A stretch of 20,261 nt of DNA from Thalassiosira profunda (Eukaryota > Bacillariophyta > Thalassiosirophyceae > Thalassiosirales > Thalassiosiraceae). The notes under the pieces were generated by a model. The model saw nothing but the letters and a program-made list of their open reading frames with translations, did not search any database and was not told the origin of the DNA. The stretch spans positions 1 to 20,261 of the forward strand of contig JALLAP010000292.1 in NCBI GenBank assembly GCA_036939355.1, given 5' to 3'. Below are positions 1 through 8,337 of this stretch, piece by piece. A program made the translations under genes and the position numbers. The first letter of the stretch is position 1, and every line of letters begins with the position of its first letter.

Positions 1-14
1 GCGGAGCGGCGGCA

Positions 15-1367
15 ATGCCCGAAATTATCAATCTGGAGGACTCCCCGCCGCGGGGGCAGCTGTCGGCAAACAGAAATAGAGGGACATCCGCGAGTGAGAG
101 CCCCACCAAAAGACGACGGCGACGACGCCACGCCGCGGCTGCTGCATTGACATTTGACGACGACGTCGTGGAAATTATATCTCCTCCCAGAGCAGCGGCG
201 GCAGCAGCTACCTCGCTGAAGCCGTCTCCCACACAAAATAAACAATGCGTGGAGCGAATACGGGAGGTGTTTCCACTCGTCAGTCGAGCCCGGGTGGAGG
301 AGTTCTTCACCACGGCCAACAGCTATCTCGCCGACAACGAGGGGGCGTTCCAAACGGTAATGGCGGTGCTGTCCGAGGACCCAACGGGGACGTCGGTAAC
401 GGATGCCACCTTTGCGGCCGCGGCCGTGGGACGGGCGGGCCGGGGAAGCGGGAAGAAATCTCCCGCCGGCAAAGGAAAGGGGCGGAGAAAGGTCGCCCAG
501 CTCGAGTGCCAGTGCTGCTTTGTCGAACATCCGTTTGAGGAAATGGTCTCCTGCCGCACCGGCGGGCACTTATTCTGCACGCAATGCCTCCAAAAGCATA
601 CGGAGACTAGGGTGTTTGGAGTCGGCAACTTTGGCGTGAAACCCAACGGAGGAGGGAACGGCAAACAAGCTGCGAAAGCGCTGGAAATCCTATGCATGGC
701 GGGGGAGTGCACCTCCGGCTTTCACGAGGGGCAGCTGCGCAAGGCTCTCTCGGACAAGGTACTCAAAAAGTACAACGAGCTCCAGTACGCCGCGGTGATC
801 GAACAAGCCGGAATGAAGGACGTTTTCAAATGCCCGAAGTGCGAGTTTATGGCGGTGGCTGACGGGGCATTGCCTCCTCAGCTATTCCACTGCCCCCAGT
901 GCAACTTCAAATCGTGCAAGGATTGCGGGGAGGAGTATCACCCCAACATCCGGTGCGATCAGGTGGAGAGCAAAACGGAGGCCGCGGGGCGGACAAAAGT
1001 CGAGGATGCGATGACCGAGGCCATGGTGCGACGGTGCCCCCGCCCAATGTGCCGGAAGATCTTTCTGAAGGACGACGGGTGCAACAAAATGACGTGCTCT
1101 TGCGGCGCCTTCATTTGCTACGTTTGTCGCAAAGAGATCCCAAAGGCAGTGGCCTACAAACACTTTTGCCAGACGCCATTTTGCAACCATCAGTCATGCA
1201 ACAAATGCCCACTCTATGCGGACACGACCGAACAAGATAAGGTCAGGATGCGGAACGCAGGGAAGAAGGCGGCACGGTCGATGAGGAAGCACGGGGTCAG
1301 AGTCGACGTGGAGGGGATGCTGAAGGACCCTCCTCCGGGTCCGGCGCAGTTTGGCCGTAAACGATAG
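15..1367 (+). CDS. RBR (RING-IBR-RING) E3 ubiquitin ligase, RNF216/TRIAD3-like
   Basis: Single-exon frame of 450 residues. RBR ligases take ubiquitin from an E2 onto a cysteine of the second RING before passing it to the substrate. RING1 lies at about 165-232 (C165, C168, C180, H185, C188, C191, C227, C232). The IBR lies at about 273-314 (C273, C276, C293, C296, C301, C304, H309, C314). RING2 starts at C341/C346, with the expected catalytic cysteine C356 in the motif DDGCNKM, followed by C361, C363, C368 and C371. The order and the segment around GHLFCTQC and CYVC resemble animal RNF216 rather than parkin or ariadne. The N-terminus is disordered, with an arginine run (33-38) and two short hydrophobic/acidic motifs (EIINLED at 3-9, DDDVVEII at 48-55) that look like SUMO-interacting motifs. 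Residues 76-122 resemble a CUE/UBA-like helical segment. The frame is open upstream to the window edge, so the true start could lie further 5'. Confidence 0.9.
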   Translation: MPEIINLEDSPPRGQLSANRNRGTSASESPTKRRRRRRHAAAAALTFDDDVVEIISPPRAAAAAATSLKPSPTQNKQCVERIREVFPLVSRARVEEFFTTANSYLADNEGAFQTVMAVLSEDPTGTSVTDATFAAAAVGRAGRGSGKKSPAGKGKGRRKVAQLECQCCFVEHPFEEMVSCRTGGHLFCTQCLQKHTETRVFGVGNFGVKPNGGGNGKQAAKALEILCMAGECTSGFHEGQLRKALSDKVLKKYNELQYAAVIEQAGMKDVFKCPKCEFMAVADGALPPQLFHCPQCNFKSCKDCGEEYHPNIRCDQVESKTEAAGRTKVEDAMTEAMVRRCPRPMCRKIFLKDDGCNKMTCSCGAFICYVCRKEIPKAVAYKHFCQTPFCNHQSCNKCPLYADTTEQDKVRMRNAGKKAARSMRKHGVRVDVEGMLKDPPPGPAQFGRKR

Positions 1368-1570
1368 AAGAGATGGACGTATCAATCCAGAGACACTCTT
1401 CTTACTATCGTATCCATTTCTCAGCGAGCAATGTGGCTCAGCAGCAATTGCGCGGAAGAGGTTGTCGAGATGCATCATGTCAACACGTTTTGCGTTCGCG
1501 ACTGATTTTTTTCTCACCTTCCTCCCTCTTCCTTCCACGCCATTCTCCTCCTGAAGGGCCCTCCTCAACC

Positions 1571-2693
1571 ATGCCGCCCTCAGCCAATACTCGGGGCGCC
1601 AGGGCCAAGACCCCCTCTCCCAGTGCCAACGGCTCTCCATCCTCAACGTCGAGCGAGTCGCAGCTTTCTAGCTTTCGCTTCCCATCGAACGCTACTGTCC
1701 GGAGTCCACCCCAAGCGAAGTCAGCTGACGCAAACGCGGAGTCGACAGCCGATGCCTCGAGCAAGCGCAAGGAGCTCCTCGAGTTGCTGATGAGCCCCAA
1801 AGCGCACGAAGACCCCAAGTCTCGCGAGCTCTTCGCCCAGAAGCTCGCCGCCTATTCCAGGGTCGAGCAACTTCAATCCACGGACATCCTCCTTCAAATT
1901 GCGACGTCCTTCTTCGGCCTCAAGACGTACAAGATTTGTCTCATCGGCGGAGCTGGCGTCGGCAAGAGCGCCTTCGTCCAAAAGCTCAAGACGGGATTGT
2001 TTCAGCAGTCGTATCAGCCCACGCACGGAGCCGATGTGACTTCCCTGATCTTTTCGACGAACAGAGGTCGTCCAATCCACCTTGAGCTCTGGGACTGCGC
2101 CGGCACAGAGAAGCACGGGATCCTTCGCGATGGTTACTACATCAACTCTGATGCTGCGCTCTTGATGTACGACGTCACAGCTGTGTGTAAGTTTCATTGA
2201 ACCCTGGTCCCGAGTTTATGATGGGTGCTAAAGCTCACCCTCTTCGTCTCACACAATTGTCATCGCAGCCTCGTACAGGGCCCTCGGCGGCCTGCACAAG
2301 GACTTCACCCGCGTTTGCGGAAACGACGCCCTCGTGATCGTCATCGCCAACAAGGCCGACGACAAAAAGAAGCGAAAGAAGATGAGCGCGATGTTCGAAC
2401 GCAAGAACCGGTGTCGGTCGTTTGAAATCTCAGCGAAGTCAGGCTTGGGTGGCATGAGCGTCAACGTGCCTCTCTTGCACGTGCTGAAGAAGCTCACAGG
2501 CGATGGCGGGCTTTCCGTCTCGTTCGTATCGGAGGAGCACTGTGAGCTCCCATCTGGCGACGAATCCGCCATTGCCGAGGGAGCAAGCCAGCTTTCCCTT
2601 GAGGACCGCCCGCCCACTCCATCGACCTTGGACGTAAAGGCAGCTACGGAGCTGCCTTTGCCCGAATCAGAGGATGAGTTTGGTGGACCTTGA
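1571..2693 (+). CDS. Divergent Ran-like small GTPase with long N-terminal extension
   Basis: Two exons, 1571-2186 and 2269-2693, with an 82-nt intron (GTAAGT...CGCAG), give 346 residues. The start at 1571 was chosen because homology begins late and the upstream frame is pyrimidine-rich non-coding sequence. Residues 1-115 are Ser/Pro-rich, then a short helical stretch. The G domain follows at about 119-290: P-loop GGAGVGKS (126-133), switch I around T151, WDCAGTE (174-180), NKAD (233-236) and SAK (260-262). The blocks STNRG, LRDGYYI and the segment after YDVTA match Ran more closely than Rab, Ras or Rho. The tail is acidic (ESEDEF near 338-343), reminiscent of the acidic Ran C-terminus. Two residues needed for hydrolysis differ: the Ras G12/Ran G19 position is Ala128, and the Ras Q61/Ran Q69 position is Thr179. 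It is therefore unlikely to be the housekeeping Ran. Its role is unknown; nucleus or cytosol is inferred. Confidence 0.87.
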
Positions 2694-2850
2694 GCAGAGC
2701 CTTTTTGTATCACAATAGGGAGCTGTTATGGAAACGGTCCCCCCAGAAGGAGGTGGGTGTCTGACTGCCCGGAGATAGATTTGTGAGCAAAGGAAGCATG
2801 CCTTGTTAAGAAGTAATAACATCGATTGACTCTACCTTTGGCCGGTCAAC

Positions 2851-4878
2851 TCAAGCGCTCGACACCTCAGTGTTGGGAAGGGGCCACGCGTCTTTTGCAT
2901 CCGCCTTCTGATACTTCACTTTGAGCCTCCGTCCCAACACAAACGAGCCATTCAGAGCCATCACGGACCCTGCGTCTTCCGCCGTTTTCACTTCTATGAA
3001 AGCTGATCCATAAAATTTGCCCGTCTTTCGGTCCGTCAGCCATTGGATGTGCGTCACCCTCGCCGGGCTCAGCGTCTCGATCAGCGCCGCCTCGTCCATC
3101 TGCTTTGCGCACATATTCTTCAAAAACAACCGAGTGATCCGCTCCGGATTTGGCTTGGGCTTGCGCGTGATGGCGTGCTTCCGTTGGACCGGTGGCTCGT
3201 ACTCCTCGTCCAGCGTCTGTCGCAGCTTTTGCTCGTATTCCTTCATCTCCTTTTCCTCCCGCTCGCGCAGCTGGCGTTTGTTTCGAACATCCTCCGCCAC
3301 GCAGAGGTCGCATCGCACCTCTCGGCCAAGCTTCTTTGCTCCAGATTTGTCAGCCTCGAAGCAATCACGACAGATGAGGCTGGGCACGCCACAGGTGGGG
3401 CAGCGCCGCTTGCCACGGTACATGTCCCAGGGCTTTAGGCAAGCCTCGCACTTGCCCATTTTCTCCTCTGCTGCCCCGGCAGGGATGCCATCCACCTCTC
3501 CGAATGCTGGCTTAGACGCCCTGTCGTCGCCCAGGACCTTCTTTGTTCGGTCTGCGGCCTCCACTGCCGCCGGCGCATGCGAAAATCGTTTGTCGAATAC
3601 GTAGTTCTTTCCCTTCCATAGGCCGCCCGCGGGAAATTCCTTGAAGTACTTGTCAACGCCCCCTTGCAACTGATACACCCCCTTGATGCCCAGTTCCTTT
3701 GTATCCTCCTCTCGTTCTATCTTCTGCTTCAACAACGCGCTCGCCCGCTCGCATCTCACGCCTCCGGTGCAGTACATCAAAACCTGCTTTCCGCGCAGCA
3801 TCTCCTTCGTCTCCTTCTTGTCGAGCCACACCGGAAATTCGGTGCTTTTCCTCATCATTGGATCGATCATCTTCGCACCGCCCTCCGGTGGATCGAACCG
3901 TCCAATGTTCGCCTCGTAGTGATTCCGCACGTCGATTATCACAGTGTCCTTCTCGCACATCTTTTGGTGATAGGCCGTCGGTTCGAGATGCGTACCCCCA
4001 TGCTTGGCAATCTCAGGTGCTCGACTTCCCGCAAGACCATAATTCACTAGCTCCACCACCTCAAACGCGTGCAGTTTGGGAAACCTCTGCTTGGGCGGCA
4101 GATCGTCTGTCAGCTTGAATTCCGTGTTGGCAAACTCCGTCACTTTCTCGCCCGTCGATGGGTCAACTTTGCCTCTCCCCCCATCGAATTTGCGCATGTC
4201 GGCGCACCATCCGCGTATGCCATCGTGCGAGCCGGTGAGCGTGCAATTCAATCCCTCGCGGGACACTCTCATGCGACCGGTGATGCCGTGATGATTGCCC
4301 CGATCGTTCACATACCGAAAAGCCGTTTGGAATTGCTCGTCGTCCCACGGCGGCTCCACATATTGGTAAAAGAGGAGGAGTGTGATGTTGTCGGGATGGG
4401 CCTTTGGTTTTGGGGCAGGATCCCCATCCGCATCCGATGTTTGCAAGCCATTCGTTTCCGAAAGGTCTCTCTTCTTTGTTGCATCGCTCGATGCCTTGCG
4501 CTTCGGTTTCACAATCCCCGTGACGTGCTCCATCTCCCGATTCTTCTTCGCCTGCAAATCTTTCAGGTCCTCGGGATAAAACTCGATGGCCGACGACGAG
4601 ACAACCTTCTCGTCCATCTCCGTTGGGGATTGCTGATTGTCATCGTCCATATCAGCGGATAGCTTTCTCTTCTTGTGTTTCTTCTGCTTCTTCTTCTTTT
4701 TGCTCTTCTTCTCGCGCTTCCCATTTGATTCTATGGCATCGTCGTCAGCTTTCTCGGGACTCTCGTTGGCATCACGATGCTTCCTCTTTTTATGCTTTCT
4801 CTTCTTTTTCTTTTTGTGCACATCACGTCTTGCAATTGCAATAGGCTCCTCCTCGGTGGTGGAGTCGGTGTCCGCCAT
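2851..4878 (-). CDS. Rhodanese-domain tRNA U34 hydroxylase-like protein (TrhO/TSTD2 family) with C-terminal RRM
   Basis: Single exon, 675 residues, starting at the ATG at 4878. The frame runs open further upstream, but that part is compositionally unlike coding sequence. Residues 20-72 hold two lysine-rich blocks that look like nuclear/nucleolar signals. Residues 165-275 match the ferredoxin-like N-terminal domain of bacterial TrhO (YceA). The rhodanese domain spans about 310-432: IDVRNHYE, the active-site loop YCTGGVRCE with Cys370, and GKNYVFDKRF at its end. A cysteine-rich zinc-binding segment follows (C477, C480, C493, C496, C503, C506, C523, C526), then a charged coiled coil (about 531-560). 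An RRM lies at 582-657 (RNP2 RLFLKNMC, RNP1 KFYGSAFIEV). In bacteria TrhO makes 5-hydroxyuridine at tRNA wobble U34, and human TSTD2 shares the core. The RRM fusion suggests RNA targeting, which is inference. It is divergently paired with the RING/ankyrin gene. Confidence 0.9.
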   Translation of the reverse strand: MADTDSTTEEEPIAIARRDVHKKKKKRKHKKRKHRDANESPEKADDDAIESNGKREKKSKKKKKQKKHKKRKLSADMDDDNQQSPTEMDEKVVSSSAIEFYPEDLKDLQAKKNREMEHVTGIVKPKRKASSDATKKRDLSETNGLQTSDADGDPAPKPKAHPDNITLLLFYQYVEPPWDDEQFQTAFRYVNDRGNHHGITGRMRVSREGLNCTLTGSHDGIRGWCADMRKFDGGRGKVDPSTGEKVTEFANTEFKLTDDLPPKQRFPKLHAFEVVELVNYGLAGSRAPEIAKHGGTHLEPTAYHQKMCEKDTVIIDVRNHYEANIGRFDPPEGGAKMIDPMMRKSTEFPVWLDKKETKEMLRGKQVLMYCTGGVRCERASALLKQKIEREEDTKELGIKGVYQLQGGVDKYFKEFPAGGLWKGKNYVFDKRFSHAPAAVEAADRTKKVLGDDRASKPAFGEVDGIPAGAAEEKMGKCEACLKPWDMYRGKRRCPTCGVPSLICRDCFEADKSGAKKLGREVRCDLCVAEDVRNKRQLREREEKEMKEYEQKLRQTLDEEYEPPVQRKHAITRKPKPNPERITRLFLKNMCAKQMDEAALIETLSPARVTHIQWLTDRKTGKFYGSAFIEVKTAEDAGSVMALNGSFVLGRRLKVKYQKADAKDAWPLPNTEVSSA

Positions 4879-5265
4879 GGTGGATGTCTGAGCAGAGAAT
4901 GCTGCCGGTGCGCGTAAACACCCAATTGCAACAAAGAGGCAAGGATAGAGGACGGTGCTGTGTGGCCGGCGCAAGTCGGCGCAGCACGTTGGGCTCAGGT
5001 AGGTGGGGTATCTGTGGGTATCTTGGGATACCGCGGGTAAAGAAGAGAGCCAGGGGCACCGACCACTGGCGCAGTGTTGAGCCGTCGTAGGAGGCCACGG
5101 CGGGGAGCTCAGGTAGCCGGGGGTGGTGCGTGCTATGGGGAGAGGGCGGGGCGCTGGGAGGAGCTGGATTGGTTGGTGCAGGCGGCGGTCAGACGATTCC
5201 CTCTTTGTCGTGAGTTTTCTCACAAGAGCACATTTTGCACCCCCAACACAAGCTACAAGCACAAG
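4879..5265. promoter_or_regulatory. Divergent intergenic region between the TrhO-like and RING/ankyrin genes
   Basis: 387 bp between opposite start codons; both promoters must lie here. The minus-strand reading frame is open through much of it, but the composition (many Cys, Pro and Trp codons and no conserved motif) does not look coding. No TATA box or repeated motif was recognised. Confidence 0.4.
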
Positions 5266-7028
5266 ATGAAGCCGTGCTCCGCCTGCCTAGCCGAGCTGCC
5301 GAAGGAGGCCTACTCCAAGAAGCAATGGCAGGCCAAGCAGATTCGGAGGTGCAAGGGCTGCATTCAGGTTGGCCGCGAACCGTCACCGCCGAAAGAGGAC
5401 ACCGCCGCTGTGGTGCACGAGGGCAATGACGGCGGGGATTGGGAACGGACGTGGCCCAAGAAAAAGAGAGCGCTCATTAGAAATGACGAGCCCGTCGGGG
5501 CGATCGATGAGGAGGCGCTCTTTCGGCAGCCCCCGCCGACCGAGGATTGCGGTGAGTCGCTGTGTATTCTTTGGTATTTTTTATGTCCACACTGGTCATA
5601 ACTTACAATCTTTGCTCAGCGGTTTGCCTGTTGCCGCTGCCGCTCACGACGGCGGAGATGATGTACCAGCCGTGCTGCGGAAAGACCATTTGCCAGGTAT
5701 GAGTGCGCTGTGTGTTTGCCCCTGCTGTTCGTCCTCTTCGTCTTGGCAGTCTCTCATTCGCTCGCCAGGCCTGCATCTTCGGAATGGTACGCTCCGGAAG
5801 CGTCGCCACCCTCTGCCCATTCTGTCGGGCTGAAGCTGCCAAGGGAAGGGATGCCGTCATGAAAAGGATCGAGGATAGAATTGAAGCGGGGGATGCCCAG
5901 GCGGTCCACTTGGTTGGCATGCATCACAAGGAAGGAAGCTCATACTGGCCTGTTAGCCCGGAAAAGGCACTCGAGATGTGGTTCAGGGCCGCAAAAATGG
6001 GCTGGATGGAGTCTCACATGGTCATCGGAGATGCCTATGATGGAGGATACGGCTTCCTACCCAACGATATGCCCAAGGCAAAGTACCATCACGCCCTTGC
6101 GGCGATCCATGGAAACATCATGAGCAGGTACAATCTGGGGGTGATCGCGGCGAATTCCGGAGACCGCGTCCTTGCGAACCGTCATTGGAGCATCGCTGCA
6201 AAGCAGGGCAACGAGACGTCGCTTGATAGGGTGAAGGAAGGTTACGTGGAGGGATATGTTTCAAAGAAGCAATACGCAGAAGTGCTTCGGGCGTTCTCGG
6301 AATCGGTGGAATCCATGGCGAGCAATGATCGACATATGATCACGAGAGACGAGCCGCTTATCGCCCCCGAGTTGAGAAACAGGCCAATCTTGGTCGGCGG
6401 TACTCTAGAGGAAGAGAAAAAGAAGTCCGAACGCCGGAGGCAGCAGAACAACAACGCATCTGAGCCCAGTCCGGAGGATCTCGCTAGATTTTTTGCCACA
6501 ATGATGGGGTCGGTCACTGGCACATCCGTATCGGAAACGCATCTAGAGGATGAAGTGGGAGAATTGTTCGACACAATCAAAGCGGGGTCTCTGGCCAAAG
6601 TTCGGAAGATATTGAAGAGGCGCCCGGACCTCGTAACGAAGACGGGAGGGTTTGGTTTTTCCGCTCTTGAAGTCGCTGCCGCATCCACATTGCAGAACAA
6701 TTTGGCAATTGTCAAGCTCCTGATCGAGCACGGAGCCGACATGAACCGACCCGATCCGCATTTCGGGCAGCTGCCCTTGCACCGGGCGTGCGAGCAGGGG
6801 GCGGCCAACGTGGTATCCTTCTTCCTCGACAATGGAATGGACGCAAATGCGAAAGACGGCACTGGCCAGTGCTGCCTGTGCATCGCTGCGGAGCACGGGC
6901 GGATTGATGTGTGCCGCCTTTTGCTCGCGAGAGGGGCGAGGAAATCGCTCGATGTGCGGTACAAAGGCATGACGCCGCGGCAGTGGGCAGAGAAATGCCG
7001 GAATTTCGAGTGCGCTGGAATTTTGTGA
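5266..7028 (+). CDS. Zinc finger-RING-Sel1-ankyrin repeat protein
   Basis: Three exons (5266-5551, 5620-5696, 5769-7028) with GT-AG introns of 68 and 72 nt give 540 residues. The N-terminus has a small four-cysteine finger (C4, C7, C32, C35; Stc1-like pattern with a Lys/Gln-rich loop). A RING-like domain at about 95-141 uses cysteines only (C95, C98, C114, C115, C120, C123, C137, C140) and is assembled across all three exons, which supports the splicing. Residues about 160-290 contain Sel1/TPR-like helical repeats (for example PEKALEMWFRAAKMG and NLGVIAANSGD). A charged linker follows. Ankyrin repeats fill about 385-540 (for example LLIEHGADMN, QLPLHRACEQGAANVV, AAEHGRIDVCRLLLARGA). The architecture suggests a substrate-recruiting ubiquitin ligase or scaffold. 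The RING + Sel1 core is, to my knowledge, an expanded diatom family; substrates are unknown. The stop codon lies inside the first copy of a 72-base assembly duplication, so the protein end is not affected. Confidence 0.85.
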
Positions 7029-7121
7029 CCACTGACCACATTCATCCANGCGGCAGTGGGCAGAGAAATGCCGGAATTTCGAGTGCGCTGGAATTTTGTG
7101 ACCACTGACCACATTCATCCA
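6977..7121. repeat. Exact 72-nt direct duplication around a single N (assembly join 1)
   Basis: Bases 6977-7048 and 7050-7121 are identical, with the N at 7049 between them. The first copy holds the last codons and stop of the RING/ankyrin gene; the second is in its 3' flank. The same 72 + N + 72 geometry occurs twice more in the window, which points to uncollapsed contig overlaps rather than a biological repeat. Confidence 0.95.
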
Positions 7122-7187
7122 CCGATTCCTAGGGTGGTCAACGATAAGACTGTGGGTTCTGGGGACCCCCTCGGGTAACGTTCATAT

Positions 7188-7988
7188 CTAATCTATCTTC
7201 GGCATCCAGTCGTCCTCGTAGCTCTCCTCGAACGAATTGTCGAACGGGCTGTTCTTCTGAAAGTCGTTTGCCAACTCGTCGAAGAAGCCTCCCTTCTGGT
7301 TCCAATCATAACCGGGGATAAACGCCGCCGTAGTTCGCGGAGTGGCCGACATGTCCGCGCTCGAACCCCCTTGCCCCCACGGCGACGCCTGCGGCCGCGA
7401 TGCGGTGGCTTCCTCACTGAACAGATCAAGGTTCGAGTTCAGTATCTGATATTGGCCCAATATCGTCTCGAGTTCGTTGTACCGCGGTCCTTCCACTCTT
7501 GCCACCCGATTTCCTTTGTAGAATATATCGAAGCACGGCAACGTCTCCGCCTGGGCGCGCTGGAACAGGCTGTCCGCCCCCTCCATCTCCTTGAAGCATC
7601 GTAGGAAGATCGTTGCGGGGTTGTCGCGCGCCAATCGTTCGTAGGACGCCTCGGTTGCCCGGCAATCTTTGTTTTCCGCACTGGTGAATTTCGCCACAGC
7701 CACTATGCCGTCGGGTCTTTCAGGCAAAGGTTTGGACGCCAGCTGAACGATATCCTCGAGTTGTTCATACAAACTGAATTCTCGGACTATAAAGGAGCTA
7801 TCAAAGCCCCCGTAGTAATTGTCGTTTGCCGATATCTGCTGCTGCAACCGCGTCTGCGAGGTGAAGGTGCACCCACGCAGAGCAGTTGTGCGAGAGTGCG
7901 AGAGCGAGGAAAATCCCTCGACGCCCCGCCCGGCGGAGACGAGGGTGGCGGCCGCCGCCAGCAGCGACGATGCAGAGAGAGGCGGCAT
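7188..7988 (-). CDS. Plastid-targeted thioredoxin-fold protein lacking the CxxC motif
   Basis: Single exon, 266 residues. The N-terminus has a hydrophobic Ala/Leu signal segment (about 5-25) with a Phe at 26 immediately after a plausible signal-peptidase site (VEG|FSS), then a Ser/Thr/Arg-rich stretch. This resembles the bipartite ER-signal plus transit presequence of diatom plastid proteins. Residues about 66-182 have a thioredoxin pattern: beta strand GIVAVAKF, the position of the active site as SAENKDCR, and the cis-proline motif TLPCFDIFYKGN (P151). The usual WCGPC is replaced so that only the second cysteine (C109) remains; C131 and C152 are further candidates. The spacing around the cis-proline recalls atypical plastid thioredoxins (ACHT type). 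The C-terminal 80 residues are Ser-, Asn- and acid-rich. A role as a classical disulfide reductase is unlikely; a monothiol or structural role is inferred. Divergent from the SUMO-like protein gene. Confidence 0.72.
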   Translation of the reverse strand: MPPLSASSLLAAAATLVSAGRGVEGFSSLSHSRTTALRGCTFTSQTRLQQQISANDNYYGGFDSSFIVREFSLYEQLEDIVQLASKPLPERPDGIVAVAKFTSAENKDCRATEASYERLARDNPATIFLRCFKEMEGADSLFQRAQAETLPCFDIFYKGNRVARVEGPRYNELETILGQYQILNSNLDLFSEEATASRPQASPWGQGGSSADMSATPRTTAAFIPGYDWNQKGGFFDELANDFQKNSPFDNSFEESYEDDWMPKID

Positions 7989-8337
7989 GGCGGGTGCGTG
8001 GGGTGGGTTGGAGGCCGAGGCGGCGGCGGGGGCGAGGAACGCTAGGAACGGGGCGGGGGAGAAAAAATCACGTGATAGATCACACCACTAACCAGTCACA
8101 GTAAAAAAATCACGCCGCCTTTCATTTATTTGGCGCACGGGGACCCGGCGGCTCCTCCCCCTCCTGCACCGCCACCACCCCCTCGCCGCCAGCCCGCCCG
8201 TCCACCGTCCTGCAGCCGCCGTCAATCGCCGAGCTCGCCTGGTGTCGATCTGTCAGTCGCAAGTGGTAATAATAAATTCAGCGAGTGCACATCTCGTACG
8301 TGCACCCCCTCCTGTCCAACAAATCGACGTGGACCAT
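7989..8337. promoter_or_regulatory. Divergent intergenic region between the thioredoxin-like and SUMO-like genes
   Basis: These 349 bp separate two start codons on opposite strands, so the region must carry both promoters and 5' UTRs. Visible elements are a palindromic TCACGTGA (G-box core) at 8068-8075, a GC-rich stretch next to the minus-strand gene and a C-rich, (CCN)-like stretch at about 8150-8200. No clear TATA box was seen. Transcription starts are unknown. Confidence 0.45.

Noticed and set aside
1373..1570. Upstream start for the Ran-like GTPase (frame open from 1373)
   Set aside because: The added residues come from a pyrimidine-rich stretch typical of a leader, and the ATG at 1571 has a better context (CAACCATG).
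4879..5262. N-terminal extension of the TrhO-like protein by about 128 residues, since the frame stays open
   Set aside because: The extra part has no targeting or domain pattern and is rich in Cys, Pro and Trp; it lies in the divergent promoter, and the ATG at 4878 is followed at once by the acidic and lysine-rich N-terminus.
6977..7121. Tandem duplication at the ankyrin gene 3' end as a biological repeat or target-site duplication
   Set aside because: The copy length (72) and the central single N are identical at two other unrelated sites, so it is an assembly artefact.
8242..8337. Coding extension of the SUMO-like protein upstream of 8338
   Set aside because: There is no ATG in frame there and no motif; it is treated as 5' UTR or promoter.
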